Positions 17,618 through 28,237 are shown, counted from the first letter of the stretch. The stretch is 64,000 bases of DNA from Pseudomonas caspiana (GCF_002158995.1 NZ_LOHF01000006.1:1-64000); one strand, 5' to 3'. Notes: generated by a model from the letters alone, not told the origin. Numbers and translations are program-made.

Positions 17618-19387
17618 ATGCATTTATCACTACAAGCCGAAAAACAACGTCTCGCGGCGGTTCGCGCCGTTCAGTGGCTGGAAACCGCCGCAGACGAGAA
17701 CTTTGACCGCATCTGCCGACTGGCCGCCGCCTACTTCAATGTTCCAACAGTGCTGGTGTCACTGGTTGAGCAGGAGCGCCAGTGGTTCGCTGCCAGAGTC
17801 GGCTTCCCGAAGCCGCAGACACCTATCAATCAGTCATTCTGCGCTCATACGATCAAACAGGACGGCGTGATGCAGGTTGTCGACGCCTGCCAAGATCCAC
17901 GGTTCATGGACAATGAACTGGTTACGGCTGAAGGCGGCATTCGCTTCTACGCCGGCGCTCCTTTAGTGACGCGAGACGGGCATGCCATTGGCAGCCTGTG
18001 CCTCATTGACAAATTCCCTCATCAACTCAGCCACGCCGAAACGCTGGTCCTCCAGGACTTGGCCGAGATGGTGATTTCGCAGATTGAGCAGCGACAACAG
18101 ACCAGCATGTGCCATGCCGTCAGCGGCTTGCCCAATCTGCGGCAGTTTCTGAACGACAATGCTGGCCCATGGCTTAATACCGAAGCACCGACCCGCATCT
18201 TGATGGTTGTCGAGGTTATCGACAGTCAGTGGACTCATGACTTTGCCCTAGAGCACGACTCTGGGTTGATCGGAGCGAAAGCAACCGACATCACTGAGCG
18301 TTTGAATCAGGCCCTGGGTGAAGAGCTGACGGCCTATCACATCAGCGAACGGCACTTATGTCTGTTGATGCCCGCGCGGACTCAGGATCAAAGCGAATTG
18401 ATCCTCACCCTGAGCACACTCGTTTGCGAACCGTGTGCGGAGGATTCGATATCGACGCTACCCGGCATTCGCATAGGCATTGCCGTCTGCAGTGATGGAA
18501 AGCAGTCCATCGGTGACTTGCTGCGCAAGGCTCGTGGCGCTGTGGACTCTGCCGCCCGGGACGGAATGGACTGGTCGATATGGGATGAGGATCCGAATTG
18601 CGCATCGCGCCGTTCCGAGGCCTTGATCCAAGATGTGGCAGGAGCCCTGTGCAACGGCGAAATTTGTCTGGTGTTCCAGCCCCGTTTCAGACTGGAAGAT
18701 GGTCGCCAGGTCAGCGCCGAAGCGTTGTTACGATGGAATCACCAGATTTTCGGACCTGTATCTCCTGCGGAGTTCATCCCGCTGATTGAACGTTCCGGGC
18801 AGATAAGCATTGTGACGCGCTGGGTCATCGACAATGCATTGGCCGCCGCGGCTGGCTGGGCCGACAACGAATCCAAAGTTTCGCTGAATCTCTCCGCGCT
18901 GGACTTTCAACACATCGACATCGCCCAGGCGCTGAGAGCCGGGTGCGAGAAACACAACATCGGCGCACATCGAGTTGAAGTGGAAATAACTGAAGGTGAA
19001 TGGATCAGAGCCAGCAACACTGTGCTGGCTCAGCTAGCAGACATCCGGCAGCTTGGCGTCGATGTTGCCATTGATGACTTTGGCACGGGCTACAGCAACT
19101 TTGCATATCTGCATGAAATCCCTGCCAACGTGATCAAGCTGGATAAGTCGATCATCACCGACCTGGAAAACAAGCCACGCAATCGCATCATTGCCCAATC
19201 GGTTTTCCAGCTGGCGCATGAACTGGGCTACCGGACTGTTGCAGAAGGCATTGAAACCTTCAAATGCCTGGATCTGGTCAGAGGCTATGGCTGCCATGAA
19301 GCACAGGGCTTCTTCCTCAGTCGGCCACTCTCCAACGACCAGATCAAACAGACGACAACGGGCAGTCATTTCCTGCTGACTGCATGA
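17618..19387 (+). CDS. GAF - degenerate GGDEF - EAL cyclic-di-GMP phosphodiesterase
   Basis: 589-residue cytoplasmic signalling protein. An N-terminal GAF domain (about residues 20-165, with SFCAHTI and RFYAGAPL) is followed by a middle region that aligns with GGDEF domains but lacks the motif, and a C-terminal EAL domain (about 335-580). The catalytic set is intact: EALLRW, the Asn in SLNLSA, EITEGE, DDFGTGYSN, the Lys in IKLDKS and VAEGIET. It should hydrolyse c-di-GMP in response to a ligand or redox signal at the GAF domain. ATG 17618 gives the usual short lead into GAF; an earlier ATG at 17564 adds 18 residues. Confidence 0.88.
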   Translation: MHLSLQAEKQRLAAVRAVQWLETAADENFDRICRLAAAYFNVPTVLVSLVEQERQWFAARVGFPKPQTPINQSFCAHTIKQDGVMQVVDACQDPRFMDNELVTAEGGIRFYAGAPLVTRDGHAIGSLCLIDKFPHQLSHAETLVLQDLAEMVISQIEQRQQTSMCHAVSGLPNLRQFLNDNAGPWLNTEAPTRILMVVEVIDSQWTHDFALEHDSGLIGAKATDITERLNQALGEELTAYHISERHLCLLMPARTQDQSELILTLSTLVCEPCAEDSISTLPGIRIGIAVCSDGKQSIGDLLRKARGAVDSAARDGMDWSIWDEDPNCASRRSEALIQDVAGALCNGEICLVFQPRFRLEDGRQVSAEALLRWNHQIFGPVSPAEFIPLIERSGQISIVTRWVIDNALAAAAGWADNESKVSLNLSALDFQHIDIAQALRAGCEKHNIGAHRVEVEITEGEWIRASNTVLAQLADIRQLGVDVAIDDFGTGYSNFAYLHEIPANVIKLDKSIITDLENKPRNRIIAQSVFQLAHELGYRTVAEGIETFKCLDLVRGYGCHEAQGFFLSRPLSNDQIKQTTTGSHFLLTA

Positions 19388-19414
19388 AGCTATAAAAACG
19401 GGTGAGCGGGCGGT

Positions 19415-19597
19415 CTATTCCCCATCCTTATAGGGAGGATAGTCGTCATCACCCTTCACTCGCTTGTTCTCATCGGCGTCGCGGCCGCTATCGGGAGACC
19501 CTGCGGGCCCTACCGGATCAACTTGAGGATCTGCAACGTCGGGAGAATCAGGGTCAAAGCCCAAATCCTGCTCGGGGTCGCGCTGATTAGTGGTCAT
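19415..19597 (-). CDS. small acidic protein of unknown function
   Basis: 60 residues, strongly acidic and rich in Asp and Pro, with no membrane segment. The start MTTNQRDPEQDL is set by a near-perfect ribosome site (GGAGGTGAGT just before ATG); the frame is open 9 codons further up but without such a site. It converges with the EAL gene. No family recognised; expected to be disordered. Confidence 0.7.
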   Translation of the reverse strand: MTTNQRDPEQDLGFDPDSPDVADPQVDPVGPAGSPDSGRDADENKRVKGDDDYPPYKDGE

Positions 19598-19692
19598 ACT
19601 CACCTCCAGATAAATGCCCAACAATGTTGGGCTGTCTACCTAAGAAGAAAGCCAGCTCGCAAAGTGCAGCGTAACTGACGAGCGGATCCTCA

Positions 19693-20205
19693 TCACTGCT
19701 GCGGCATCGCCGAGGAGTGGTGATTCAGGATGAGCCATTCGCCGTTAATTTTCTGATAAAGGTAGGTGTAGCGCGCCTGAACCTGGCGTTTGCTGCCGTC
19801 AGCTTCGGTGAGCGTGAAGGTATACACGCCGGTGTCGAGCGCCTTGTTTTCATTCAGGCGGCGAATCTCGCGGAAGTTGATCACGCCGACCGGCTTCAGT
19901 AACAGGAAATGGTCAAAGTAATCCTTGATCTCCGCATGGGTGGTACGCACCTTGTTGGACACGGTGGGTTGCAGAATCGCATTCTTCGCATAAAGCGCGG
20001 TGACCTTCTCGGAATCTCCGGTCTGCAGCGTGCGGTTCCAGCGCTCGAACAGAGCGGCAATTTCGCGATCTTTAACGTCAGTCGGCTGCCCGGCAATCGT
20101 CGTGTAGGAATACGGTTTGACCGGCGCGGTATCCACTGCATGGACCAGCGGTGTTGCCAACAGAGCAATCAGCGTCACAGCAGACATTTTCACGTTGAGC
20201 TTCAT
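19693..20205 (-). CDS. exported SnoaL-like / CaMKII-association-domain protein
   Basis: 170 residues with a signal peptide (KMSAVTLIALLATPLVHA, cut near residue 23) and an NTF2-like cone fold as seen in the SgcJ/EcaC and CaMKII association-domain families: the ALFERWNRTLQTGD opening, the YTFTLTEADGSKRQ strands and the closing WLILNHHSSAMP. These domains usually form oligomers and bind small ligands; no catalytic role can be named. It stands alone between two plus-strand signalling genes. Confidence 0.8.
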   Translation of the reverse strand: MKLNVKMSAVTLIALLATPLVHAVDTAPVKPYSYTTIAGQPTDVKDREIAALFERWNRTLQTGDSEKVTALYAKNAILQPTVSNKVRTTHAEIKDYFDHFLLLKPVGVINFREIRRLNENKALDTGVYTFTLTEADGSKRQVQARYTYLYQKINGEWLILNHHSSAMPQQ

Positions 20206-20382
20206 TTACGGTATTCCTATCGGCTTTTGGTGGCGCTACTGTGCCGCGTCACGAATATCCGGCCATCGGCCGACTGGAGCTATTTGCCTATGCCATTTGG
20301 CAGATAGCGACACTGCACCGGAAACGGGTCTAATAGCCCCACTTTTTGCCGAATGGATCCGGCCCCTGTGTTGGAGCAGTAC

Positions 20383-21567
20383 ATGCACAAGCCCCCCGAT
20401 GATTCGGCCAGCGCATTGAACCTGCGCAGTCAATACCGCCAATGGGAAAGCCGTGCAGCGCGTTTGCGACTGCTCGTGGAGACCGGCCAGGAACTCACAC
20501 GACTGTCGACGACAGCCATGCGCCAACGGGCCTTGCAGCGAGCCTGTGCATTTCTGGCCATGGACCAAGGGGTCTTGCTTGAATGGGAAGACGGTTCGGC
20601 AGCAGCAATCAGCGCCACCCATGGCAACCCACAGCGTTTTGAAACGCTGACATCGCTTCTTGACCGAACACTCCTGGTACCCGAATGGCGTGTCCAGCCC
20701 TGCGCCCAGATCCATTGCCTGCTGCATTTGCCCTTGCTGAATGCAGATGGCGAACCGTTTGCTGCCCTGCTATTGGCCAATAACGCGAACATCGCAGCCC
20801 CCGACACCGAAGATCTGCAGTCACTTCAATTGCTGGCGACGTTACTGGCCGCGCACCTGGAAAACAGTCGCCTGCTTGATACGCTGTCGGCTCGTGAGCG
20901 AGCAATGTCCGAACTGGTTCATCGCTTGTTCAACGCTCAGGAAGACGAGCGCAAGCGGGTGGCCTACGACCTCCACGACGGGCTGGCACAAACCCTGGCC
21001 GGGCTGCACCAACGCTTGCAGGGCTTTGCGAGTCGTTGCCCAGACCTTCCGGATCAGCTGAGTCATGAGCTCTCCACCATCCTGCAACTGGCGCAACGTT
21101 GCGTGGGTGAAGGCCGACAAGTCATCGGCGGCTTGCGCCCTGTTGTACTGGATGACTTCGGTCTGGTTCAGGCGATTGACAAAGAGGCCGACCGCCTACG
21201 CGAGGCGGGCTATGCCGTGCAATGGACGGCCCGGTATGCCGAGCGATTGCCCGACGTGATTGAAATCACCCTGTTCCGCATTGCACAGGAAGGCATCAAC
21301 AACATCCTCAAGCATGCAGGCCCATGCAGCGTCCGGCTTGCCTTGCAAATGGGGGAATCGCAGGTATCCGTCGTGATTGAAGACCTCGGCCGGGGATTCG
21401 CTGCCCGCCCCCCTTCACAACCGGGCTCTACAGACGGGCTGGGACTCACGGCCATGCAGGAGCGCACCCATCTGGTCGGGGGACGTTTCGACTGCGTCAG
21501 CTACCCGGGCAAAGGCACACGCCTGAGCGCCGTTGTCCCGCTGACTTCCTCTGAGGTACGCACATGA
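20383..21567 (+). CDS. NarL-type sensor histidine kinase with GAF domain
   Basis: 394-residue soluble kinase: GAF-like sensor (about residues 20-165), HisKA_3 dimerisation domain with the phospho-acceptor His in RKRVAYDLHDGLAQTLAG, and an HATPase domain ending DGLGLTAMQERTHLVGG. It has no membrane segment, so it senses a cytoplasmic cue. ATG 20383 is used because GGAG lies 8 bases upstream. Its stop overlaps the start of the LuxR-type regulator by 4 bases, making that protein its obvious partner; it heads a four-gene signalling operon. Confidence 0.88.
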   Translation: MHKPPDDSASALNLRSQYRQWESRAARLRLLVETGQELTRLSTTAMRQRALQRACAFLAMDQGVLLEWEDGSAAAISATHGNPQRFETLTSLLDRTLLVPEWRVQPCAQIHCLLHLPLLNADGEPFAALLLANNANIAAPDTEDLQSLQLLATLLAAHLENSRLLDTLSARERAMSELVHRLFNAQEDERKRVAYDLHDGLAQTLAGLHQRLQGFASRCPDLPDQLSHELSTILQLAQRCVGEGRQVIGGLRPVVLDDFGLVQAIDKEADRLREAGYAVQWTARYAERLPDVIEITLFRIAQEGINNILKHAGPCSVRLALQMGESQVSVVIEDLGRGFAARPPSQPGSTDGLGLTAMQERTHLVGGRFDCVSYPGKGTRLSAVVPLTSSEVRT

Positions 21568-22232
21568 GCACACCATTACGACTGGTCATGGCAGATGATC
21601 ATGAGGTGACGCGCGCCGGGTTCCTGTCACTGCTGGCCGGCCATCCGGAGTTCGAAGTGGTTGGCCAGGGTGGCGACGGTCAAGAGGCGCTGGAGTTATG
21701 TGAGCGTTTGCGTCCTGATATCGCCATTCTCGACGTCCGCATGCCCATCCTTAACGGCCTCAGTGCCGCCCGCCTGCTCCAACAGCGAATGCCTGAAGTC
21801 AAAGTGGTGATGTTTACCATGGACGACAGTCCGGATCACCTTGAGGCAGCAATGGCCGCCGGAGCTGTCGGCTATCTCCTGAAAGATGCAAGTCGCGAGG
21901 AAGTCATGGATGCCTTGCGCCGCGTTGCTGCCGGAGAGGACGCACTGAACAGCGCGATGAGCGCACGTCTGCTTAGGCGCATCGCCACCCGCCGCACCTC
22001 GGGGGTAACGCCACGGGAAAGTCTGACCGAACGTGAGCGTCAAGTCCTGGGGTTGGTCGCTGGAGGGTTCAGCAATCGGGAAATCGGCGAGAAGCTGGGT
22101 ATTGCCACCGGAACCGTCAAAGCCCATGTCGAGCGCGTGATCAGCAAACTCGATGCCTCTGACCGGACCCAGGCGGCGGTGCGCGGCATAGCGCTCGGAC
22201 TGGTTGCACAGCCTGAAGGAAACTGGACATGA
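21564..22232 (+). CDS. LuxR/NarL-family response regulator
   Basis: 222 residues. Receiver domain (about 1-120) with acidic pair DDH, phospho-acceptor Asp in AILDVRMP and Lys in LLKDAS, then a GerE helix-turn-helix (LTERERQVLGLVAGGFSNREIGEKLGIA, split by the usual turn). It should be phosphorylated by the kinase encoded upstream and act as a transcription factor. It overlaps both neighbours by 4 bases. Target genes unknown. Confidence 0.92.
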   Translation: MSTPLRLVMADDHEVTRAGFLSLLAGHPEFEVVGQGGDGQEALELCERLRPDIAILDVRMPILNGLSAARLLQQRMPEVKVVMFTMDDSPDHLEAAMAAGAVGYLLKDASREEVMDALRRVAAGEDALNSAMSARLLRRIATRRTSGVTPRESLTERERQVLGLVAGGFSNREIGEKLGIATGTVKAHVERVISKLDASDRTQAAVRGIALGLVAQPEGNWT

Positions 22233-24541
22233 GTCGCTGGTCAAATCTACCGCTACGGGGCAAGGCGCTGGTGGCGATCGCACTGCCGCTCGTGATCCTG
22301 CTGTCATCGTTGGTGTTGATTTACCTTGCAGAAAGACAGACCGCACGAGCAGAAGAGGATGTTCGCCGGGTTCTGTTGGTACAGGGCGACATCCAGACTG
22401 TTCATACGCTGCTCGCTGAGGCCGCCGCAGGCGAGCGAGGGTATCTGCTGACCGGCCGTGAAGACTTCCTGCCCGCCTATAACAACGCAAGACCTTTGAT
22501 CGACGCAGCCCTGAAACGCCTTGATAACAATGTTCGCGATCCGGAAATCCGCGACCGGCTGCAACTCATGACCCCGCTGATCAGGATCAAGCTCGGGGCT
22601 CTGGCAAAACTGCGCGAGGGCAACGGCAAGGACCCGGCGCAGGTCACCACGATCCTGATCAACAACAAACAAGTGCTCGACACCCTGCGCGAACAGATCA
22701 GCGCTATGCGCGACCGCGAAGCCACATTGCTGGCTGAACGCACTGCCGCCGCCGCAGAAACCCGTGAGCGACTGGTGTTCGCCACCTTGCTGGCCGCGTG
22801 CTGCGGGGTGTTTGCCGCCATCGCGGCAATGCTGTTGTTGTCCAGGGGTATCGTCAGCCGCGTCGAGCATGTGAAGCGTAATGCGCAGCGGCTGGCCTTG
22901 GGTCATCCGCTGTTGCCGCAACCACCGGAACAGGACGAAATTGGTCAGCTGGGCACACGTCTGGTGGAAGCCGCGCACTTGTTGGCCCAACGCGAAGGAG
23001 CACTGCGCGATAACGAAGAACGCTTGCGTCTGATCATTGATGCAGTCAAGGACTACGGTATTTTCGCCCTTGATGCCAACGGTCGTGTCACCTCATGGAA
23101 CGTCGGCGCGGAGCGAATCAAGGGCTACAGCGAACAAGAAATCGTCGGCCAGCCGTTTTCGGTTTTCTATTTGCCGGAACAGTGCCCTCAACGCCCGGAA
23201 ATGGCGTTACGAGAAGCCCGAAGCAAAGGCTATTTCATGGAAGAAGCCTGGCGACGCCGCAAGGATGGCAGCCGGTTCTGGGCCAGCGTGGTCATCAGCG
23301 CCCAGTACGACAGCAGTGGCACCTTGCGGGGATTTTCCAAGGTGACACGCGATATCAGCGATCGCCATGCGGCCGAAATCGCTTTGAGCGCAGCCCGAGA
23401 AGAGGCCGAACGCGCCAGCCGCGCCAAGAGTGAATTCCTGTCGCGCATGAGCCATGAACTGCGTACCCCCTTGAACGCCATTCTTGGCTTTGCTCAATTG
23501 CTGGAGATCGATCCTCAGCCAGCTCAGCGTCAGCAAATCGGACACATCCTGAGGGCTGGTCAGCATTTACTGACGCTAATCAACGAGGTGCTCGACATTA
23601 CCCGCATCGAGTCAGGGCACCTGCCGGTCAATCTGGAACCCATAGCTCTGAACACCGCATTGCAGGAAGCCCTCGCCCTCGTCGCCCCCATGGCCAGTGA
23701 AGCGCGAATTCGCATCGCTCCCCTGCCGATGATCCGCCACGAAGAAGGTGTGATTGCCGACCGACAGCGCTTGATGCAGGTGCTGCTGAACCTGCTGTCC
23801 AATGCCATCAAATACAATCGTCCAGAGGGAGAAGTCGCTATTCAGGTTGCGCGAAACGAGCAACAGGTCACGGTAACAGTGTCAGACACAGGGCCAGGCA
23901 TTGCCAAGGATCAGTTGCACAAGCTGTTTCGGCCGTTTGAGCGTCTGAACGCAGACCATAAGGTCGAGGGCACAGGTCTGGGACTGGCGCTAAGCAAGAA
24001 CCTTCTGGAAATGATGGACGGTAGCCTTGATGTACTGAGCGCAACAGACGCAGGCTGCCGTTTCACGCTGAGTCTGCCACACACCATCATTCGCTCAGAC
24101 ACCGCAGTGCCAGCTTTGAAGCCAGACACGGTAATAGATGAACCAGAGAAATCGGCTGACGGGTATCGGGCCAGCGTACTGTGTATCGAAGACAATCTGG
24201 CCAGTCTGACGCTGATTGAAACCCTGCTGCAGCGACGACCAGGCATCCAGCTGCTTTCAAGCATGCAAGGGCAGATGGGGCTGGATCTGGCGACTCGACA
24301 TACGCCCGATCTGATTTTGCTGGACATCAACCTGCCCGACATTTCCGGCATCAAAGTCCTGCGACGCCTGCGTAATGCGGCGCAAACTGCACATACCCCG
24401 ATCCTGATGATGACCGCCGATGCCACATCGATAACCCATCGCATACTGCGCGAGGCGGGCGCGACGGCCATCCTGATCAAGCCGATCAATGTCCGGATGT
24501 TTTACGACCAGATTGATCAGTTCCTCACGGAGCCTTTATGA
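22229..24541 (+). CDS. hybrid histidine kinase, CHASE3-PAS-HisKA-HATPase-REC
   Basis: 770-residue membrane kinase. A first helix (residues about 14-30) and a second near 185-205 bound a CHASE3-type periplasmic domain (ERGYLLTGREDF). Then PAS (about 270-375), HisKA with His in SHELRTPLNAILGF, HATPase (DTGPGIAKDQLHKLF, GTGLGLALSKN) and a C-terminal receiver with Asp in LLLDINLP and Lys in LIKPIN. Phosphate could pass from its receiver to another carrier. The start overlaps the LuxR regulator and the stop overlaps the lone receiver gene, each by 4 bases. Confidence 0.9.
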   Translation: MSRWSNLPLRGKALVAIALPLVILLSSLVLIYLAERQTARAEEDVRRVLLVQGDIQTVHTLLAEAAAGERGYLLTGREDFLPAYNNARPLIDAALKRLDNNVRDPEIRDRLQLMTPLIRIKLGALAKLREGNGKDPAQVTTILINNKQVLDTLREQISAMRDREATLLAERTAAAAETRERLVFATLLAACCGVFAAIAAMLLLSRGIVSRVEHVKRNAQRLALGHPLLPQPPEQDEIGQLGTRLVEAAHLLAQREGALRDNEERLRLIIDAVKDYGIFALDANGRVTSWNVGAERIKGYSEQEIVGQPFSVFYLPEQCPQRPEMALREARSKGYFMEEAWRRRKDGSRFWASVVISAQYDSSGTLRGFSKVTRDISDRHAAEIALSAAREEAERASRAKSEFLSRMSHELRTPLNAILGFAQLLEIDPQPAQRQQIGHILRAGQHLLTLINEVLDITRIESGHLPVNLEPIALNTALQEALALVAPMASEARIRIAPLPMIRHEEGVIADRQRLMQVLLNLLSNAIKYNRPEGEVAIQVARNEQQVTVTVSDTGPGIAKDQLHKLFRPFERLNADHKVEGTGLGLALSKNLLEMMDGSLDVLSATDAGCRFTLSLPHTIIRSDTAVPALKPDTVIDEPEKSADGYRASVLCIEDNLASLTLIETLLQRRPGIQLLSSMQGQMGLDLATRHTPDLILLDINLPDISGIKVLRRLRNAAQTAHTPILMMTADATSITHRILREAGATAILIKPINVRMFYDQIDQFLTEPL

Positions 24542-24999
24542 CCCAAGATCTACGTATTCTGCTGATCGACGACCAGCGGGCCAACCTGGAGCTGATGGAA
24601 CAGTTACTGGCCCGCGAAGGACTGCTTAACGTCCTGAGCACTACTCAGCCGACTCACACGCTTGAACTGTTCAACAGCTTCGAGCCGGATCTGGTGATTC
24701 TCGACCTGCACATGCCTGAATTCGATGGTTTTGCGGTGCTCGAACAACTGGGTCGACGTATCTCGCCCCATGAGTACCTGCCTGTTCTGGTGCTGACCGC
24801 CGATGCGACCCGTGACACCCGGATACGCGCATTGGCATTAGGTGCAAGGGACTTCGTCAGCAAGCCACTGGATGCCCTGGAAACCATGCTCCGGGTCTGG
24901 AACCTGCTCGAAACCCGTGTCCTCTACAAAAGCTTGCGGCAGTTGCTGCCAGCGGAGCAGATTGAGTTGCTGCAGCAGCGACGTGGAGCAAATCTGTAG
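24538..24999 (+). CDS. stand-alone receiver-domain protein
   Basis: 153 residues made of one receiver domain (acidic pair DDQ, Asp in VILDLHMPEFDG, Thr in LTAD, Lys in SKPLD) and a 30-residue helical tail with no DNA-binding or enzymatic output domain. It is coupled by a 4-base overlap to the hybrid kinase and is probably an intermediate or sink in that phosphorelay, or acts by protein contact. No terminator is evident in the 149 bases before the convergent kinase gene. Confidence 0.85.
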   Translation: MTQDLRILLIDDQRANLELMEQLLAREGLLNVLSTTQPTHTLELFNSFEPDLVILDLHMPEFDGFAVLEQLGRRISPHEYLPVLVLTADATRDTRIRALALGARDFVSKPLDALETMLRVWNLLETRVLYKSLRQLLPAEQIELLQQRRGANL

Positions 25000-25148
25000 A
25001 AGCCCACAAGCAACGTGAGCCAGAGATAGCGTTTTATCTGGAGCTGGGCCATCGCTGGCCTCATTACCTTCGAGGATGTCCACACGACTGCGCTGATTAC
25101 GACTGCGGTTTTATCGCAGGTAACGACAGCGTCCAGATTGCAGTTTGC

Positions 25149-27995
25149 TCAGGCTTGGCGCTCACTGCCTTGGGCAGTGCCGGAAACAGTCGGTGTTACA
25201 CGTGCGCTGATCTCATTACGCAGCAGTCGAGCCAGTGCTTCAACCGAATAGGGCTTCTGCAGGAAGGTAAATCCCTGGGAATTACCCTGAGCCAAAGCAG
25301 GACTGTAACCACTGGTCAAAACGATCGGCAGCTTCGGGTACAAACGCTGCACTTCAAGAGCCAGCTCTACGCCATTCATACCCGGCATCACAACATCGGA
25401 AAACACTGCGTCGAAGGTATCGGCTCGTTCCGCCAATACCGCCAGAGCATCAACTGCATTCCTGGCCCAGTGGATGTCGTACCCCAACTCCCGCAACGTC
25501 TGGCTGGAAAACTCACCGATCGCAGGATTGTCCTCAACCACCAGCAAGCAGGCACCCTCACCACTGGTTTGAAGCTCCACCTCCATCGCGGCATATTCGG
25601 CACTCGACGTGGCCACTGATCGCGGCAGGTAGAGCGTGAACTGGCTGCCTTTGCCCATCTCACTTTCCACCACGACTTCGCCGCCAGATTGTTTGGCAAA
25701 GCCAAACACCTGAGATAACCCAAGTCCCGTGCCTTTGCCAACGTCTTTGGTGGTGAAGAACGGATCAAAAATTCGGTCCAGTTGGTCTGGCGCAATCCCC
25801 GATCCAGTATCGATCAGCGACACCGCCACATAATCACCTACTAGCTCTGTATGGGTGCGGCGCGCAGGAATTTGCTGTACTGGCTCGACAAAAATTCTCA
25901 GCGTGCCCTCACCGTTCATGGCATCCCGTGCGTTGACCGCCATGTTAATCAGCGCCGTATCGAACTGCCCGGCATCGGCATTGATATAGCACGGCTGCGC
26001 AGGAAGCTCGACCAGCACCTTGATCCGCGCTCCGGTCAGCGAACCGATCATCTCGCCAATAGCACGAACGCTCTTGCCTACCTCAAAAACTTCAGGACGC
26101 AGGGTTTGTTGGCGGGAGAACGCCAGCAATTGCCCGGTCAATTTGCTTGCCCGGTCAACTGCATCGGAAATGGCGTCGATGTAGCGGCGACGTCGCTCCT
26201 CATCCAGATTACGCTTGAGTAGATCCGTTGATGCCTTGACTACGGTCATCAGGTTATTGAAGTCGTGAGCCACGCCACCGGTCAATTGCCCAACGGCTTC
26301 CATCTTTTGCGACTGGCGTAGTGCAGCTTCTGTGCGGCGCAAGGTTTCGGCAGCCTCACGCTCAACCTGTACATCGCGACCTACGGCATGGATGTAGGAC
26401 TGATCCGGCACTGCCGCCCAGGCTATCCAGCGATATGAACCGTCTTTGTGCAAATAGCGATTCTCGAAACTGGAGAAGCTGATGCCTCGAGACAAATCGG
26501 CAGCAGCGGCAGCCGTGATCACATCGTCTTCAGGGTGCAGAAAATCCAGGAACGACTTGCCCACCAGTTCGTCGTCGGACCAGCCCAGCACCTGCGTCCA
26601 CGCAGGATTGACCGCGACGATATCGCCAGCGAAACCGGCGATCAGCATCAGGTCCGTAGACAACCGCCAGATCCGGTCACGATCCTGCGTGCGGGCCTCG
26701 ACCCGCTCTTCCAGCGTGGCATTGAGCTTGCGCAGATTTTCTTCGGCAGCGCGGGTTGCAGTGATATCGCGGGAAATACAGAGGATTTTTTCCACAGCAC
26801 CTGCCGCATCGAACATCGGCGTAACCTGAACATCCCACCACTTCGGGGTGCCCATATAGGTATTGGCAAACCCCTGAAAGCGACCTGCCAGTCCTGCTTT
26901 GGCATTGGCGATGGCAGCCTTGGCGTCAAGATGCCCTTGATCCTGCCAGAAGTCTGGCCACGGGCAGCCACGCACGGCATTGAAATCACCGATTTCCATA
27001 ACACGCATGCCGCCCTCGCTCATGAACGACAGCTTGCCTTCCAGGTCGATGACCTTGATGCAATCATTGCTGCTGGCCAGTACGCGACTGTTGAATTCTT
27101 CGGTATCACGCAATGACGACTCGATACGCCGGGCCTCAGTCACGTCCTTGAACAGCATCGCAATTCGGTTATCGGCATACTCATCGACTTTGTAGGCGTA
27201 AATTTCATACCAGCGCCTGCCCAAGGCGACGGCAGGCGCATTGAATCCTATCGGATCGCCACTCAACACCACTCGCGCATAGGCTTCAAACCATGGCACC
27301 GGGCGACCTTCGGCGATGTCCCGCATGCCATGAACGATGCGCTGTTTGAGTTCAGTCATGCCCTCAAAAGCAGCATTTACCTCAACGAAATGACAGTCCG
27401 ACAACGCATCATCTGCATACGAAACCTCGAGTACGCAAAAGCCGATATCAATACTGCTGAACAGTGCGCGATAACGTTCATCGCTGGATTGGAGTTGCTG
27501 GTCTACACGCACTGAATGCGTTGTTTCGACGGTATGGCACAACACACCCAATACAGACTCTTCGCGCTCGTCGTAAACCGGCGAAAACGAGAATGTCCAC
27601 CAGGTCTGCTCCTCTACCCCATACCGAGCCATGCTGATGGGCTGGTTTTCATAGCGGCTGGCCTGACCAGCGAACGCCAACTCCACCAGTGGTCGCACCT
27701 GTTCCCATGCGTCGGCCCATAGCGTGGTTATGCTTTGCCCCAAAGCACCGTCCAGTCGTGGGCCGAGAATAGGCCGGTAAGCATCGTTGAAGAAGAAGTT
27801 GAGATCCTTGCCCCAGATCAGATAAAGGCTTTCCGGCGAGTTGAGCATCACGCTCAAGGTCGAGCGAATGGTCGCAGGCCACTGCTCCATGGGTCCAAGG
27901 GGGGTCGCAGACCAATCGATGGATCGAATGGCAGCGCCCGTCTCTCCGCCGGGGAGGATGCGTGAAGCCGGGCTGATGAGAGAAGGCATGGGCAT
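25149..27995 (-). CDS. multi-PAS hybrid histidine kinase
   Basis: 948-residue soluble hybrid kinase with no membrane segment. About four PAS domains (starting near residues 20, 165, 295 and 435) precede HisKA with the acceptor His in [14 protein letters not shown], an HATPase ([27 protein letters not shown]) and a C-terminal receiver with Asp in [12 protein letters not shown] and Lys in LQKPYS. The architecture resembles blue-light or redox sensing hybrid kinases, but the conserved flavin-binding Cys motif of LOV domains (NCRFLQ) is absent. No response regulator lies beside it on the same strand. Start could also be the third codon. Confidence 0.87.
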   Translation of the reverse strand: MPMPSLISPASRILPGGETGAAIRSIDWSATPLGPMEQWPATIRSTLSVMLNSPESLYLIWGKDLNFFFNDAYRPILGPRLDGALGQSITTLWADAWEQVRPLVELAFAGQASRYENQPISMARYGVEEQTWWTFSFSPVYDEREESVLGVLCHTVETTHSVRVDQQLQSSDERYRALFSSIDIGFCVLEVSYADDALSDCHFVEVNAAFEGMTELKQRIVHGMRDIAEGRPVPWFEAYARVVLSGDPIGFNAPAVALGRRWYEIYAYKVDEYADNRIAMLFKDVTEARRIESSLRDTEEFNSRVLASSNDCIKVIDLEGKLSFMSEGGMRVMEIGDFNAVRGCPWPDFWQDQGHLDAKAAIANAKAGLAGRFQGFANTYMGTPKWWDVQVTPMFDAAGAVEKILCISRDITATRAAEENLRKLNATLEERVEARTQDRDRIWRLSTDLMLIAGFAGDIVAVNPAWTQVLGWSDDELVGKSFLDFLHPEDDVITAAAAADLSRGISFSSFENRYLHKDGSYRWIAWAAVPDQSYIHAVGRDVQVEREAAETLRRTEAALRQSQKMEAVGQLTGGVAHDFNNLMTVVKASTDLLKRNLDEERRRRYIDAISDAVDRASKLTGQLLAFSRQQTLRPEVFEVGKSVRAIGEMIGSLTGARIKVLVELPAQPCYINADAGQFDTALINMAVNARDAMNGEGTLRIFVEPVQQIPARRTHTELVGDYVAVSLIDTGSGIAPDQLDRIFDPFFTTKDVGKGTGLGLSQVFGFAKQSGGEVVVESEMGKGSQFTLYLPRSVATSSAEYAAMEVELQTSGEGACLLVVEDNPAIGEFSSQTLRELGYDIHWARNAVDALAVLAERADTFDAVFSDVVMPGMNGVELALEVQRLYPKLPIVLTSGYSPALAQGNSQGFTFLQKPYSVEALARLLRNEISARVTPTVSGTAQGSERQA

Positions 27996-28237
27996 TTACT
28001 ACTGGGGCGTCACAGGACGAGGATGATCGGCCGCATCAGCGGAACATGACCGCTGATTCTGGAGTGCTAGCGAACAAGTGGCAACCAGCACGAAACGTTT
28101 GTGCGTGCGATCACTTGTCGCACACCGATTGACTCCCGGGACGCCAGATCGTTCTGCGCGCTCTGCCCCGACTCACACAAGCGTTGCGACACAAGGCTGC
28201 CATATACTGACGGGCCGCACCCGCACTTAAGGAATGA

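Noticed and set aside
19693..20205. Toxin or immunity protein
   Set aside because: A single exported SnoaL-like protein with no partner gene; the NTF2-like fold and clear CaMKII-association ending fit a stand-alone periplasmic protein.
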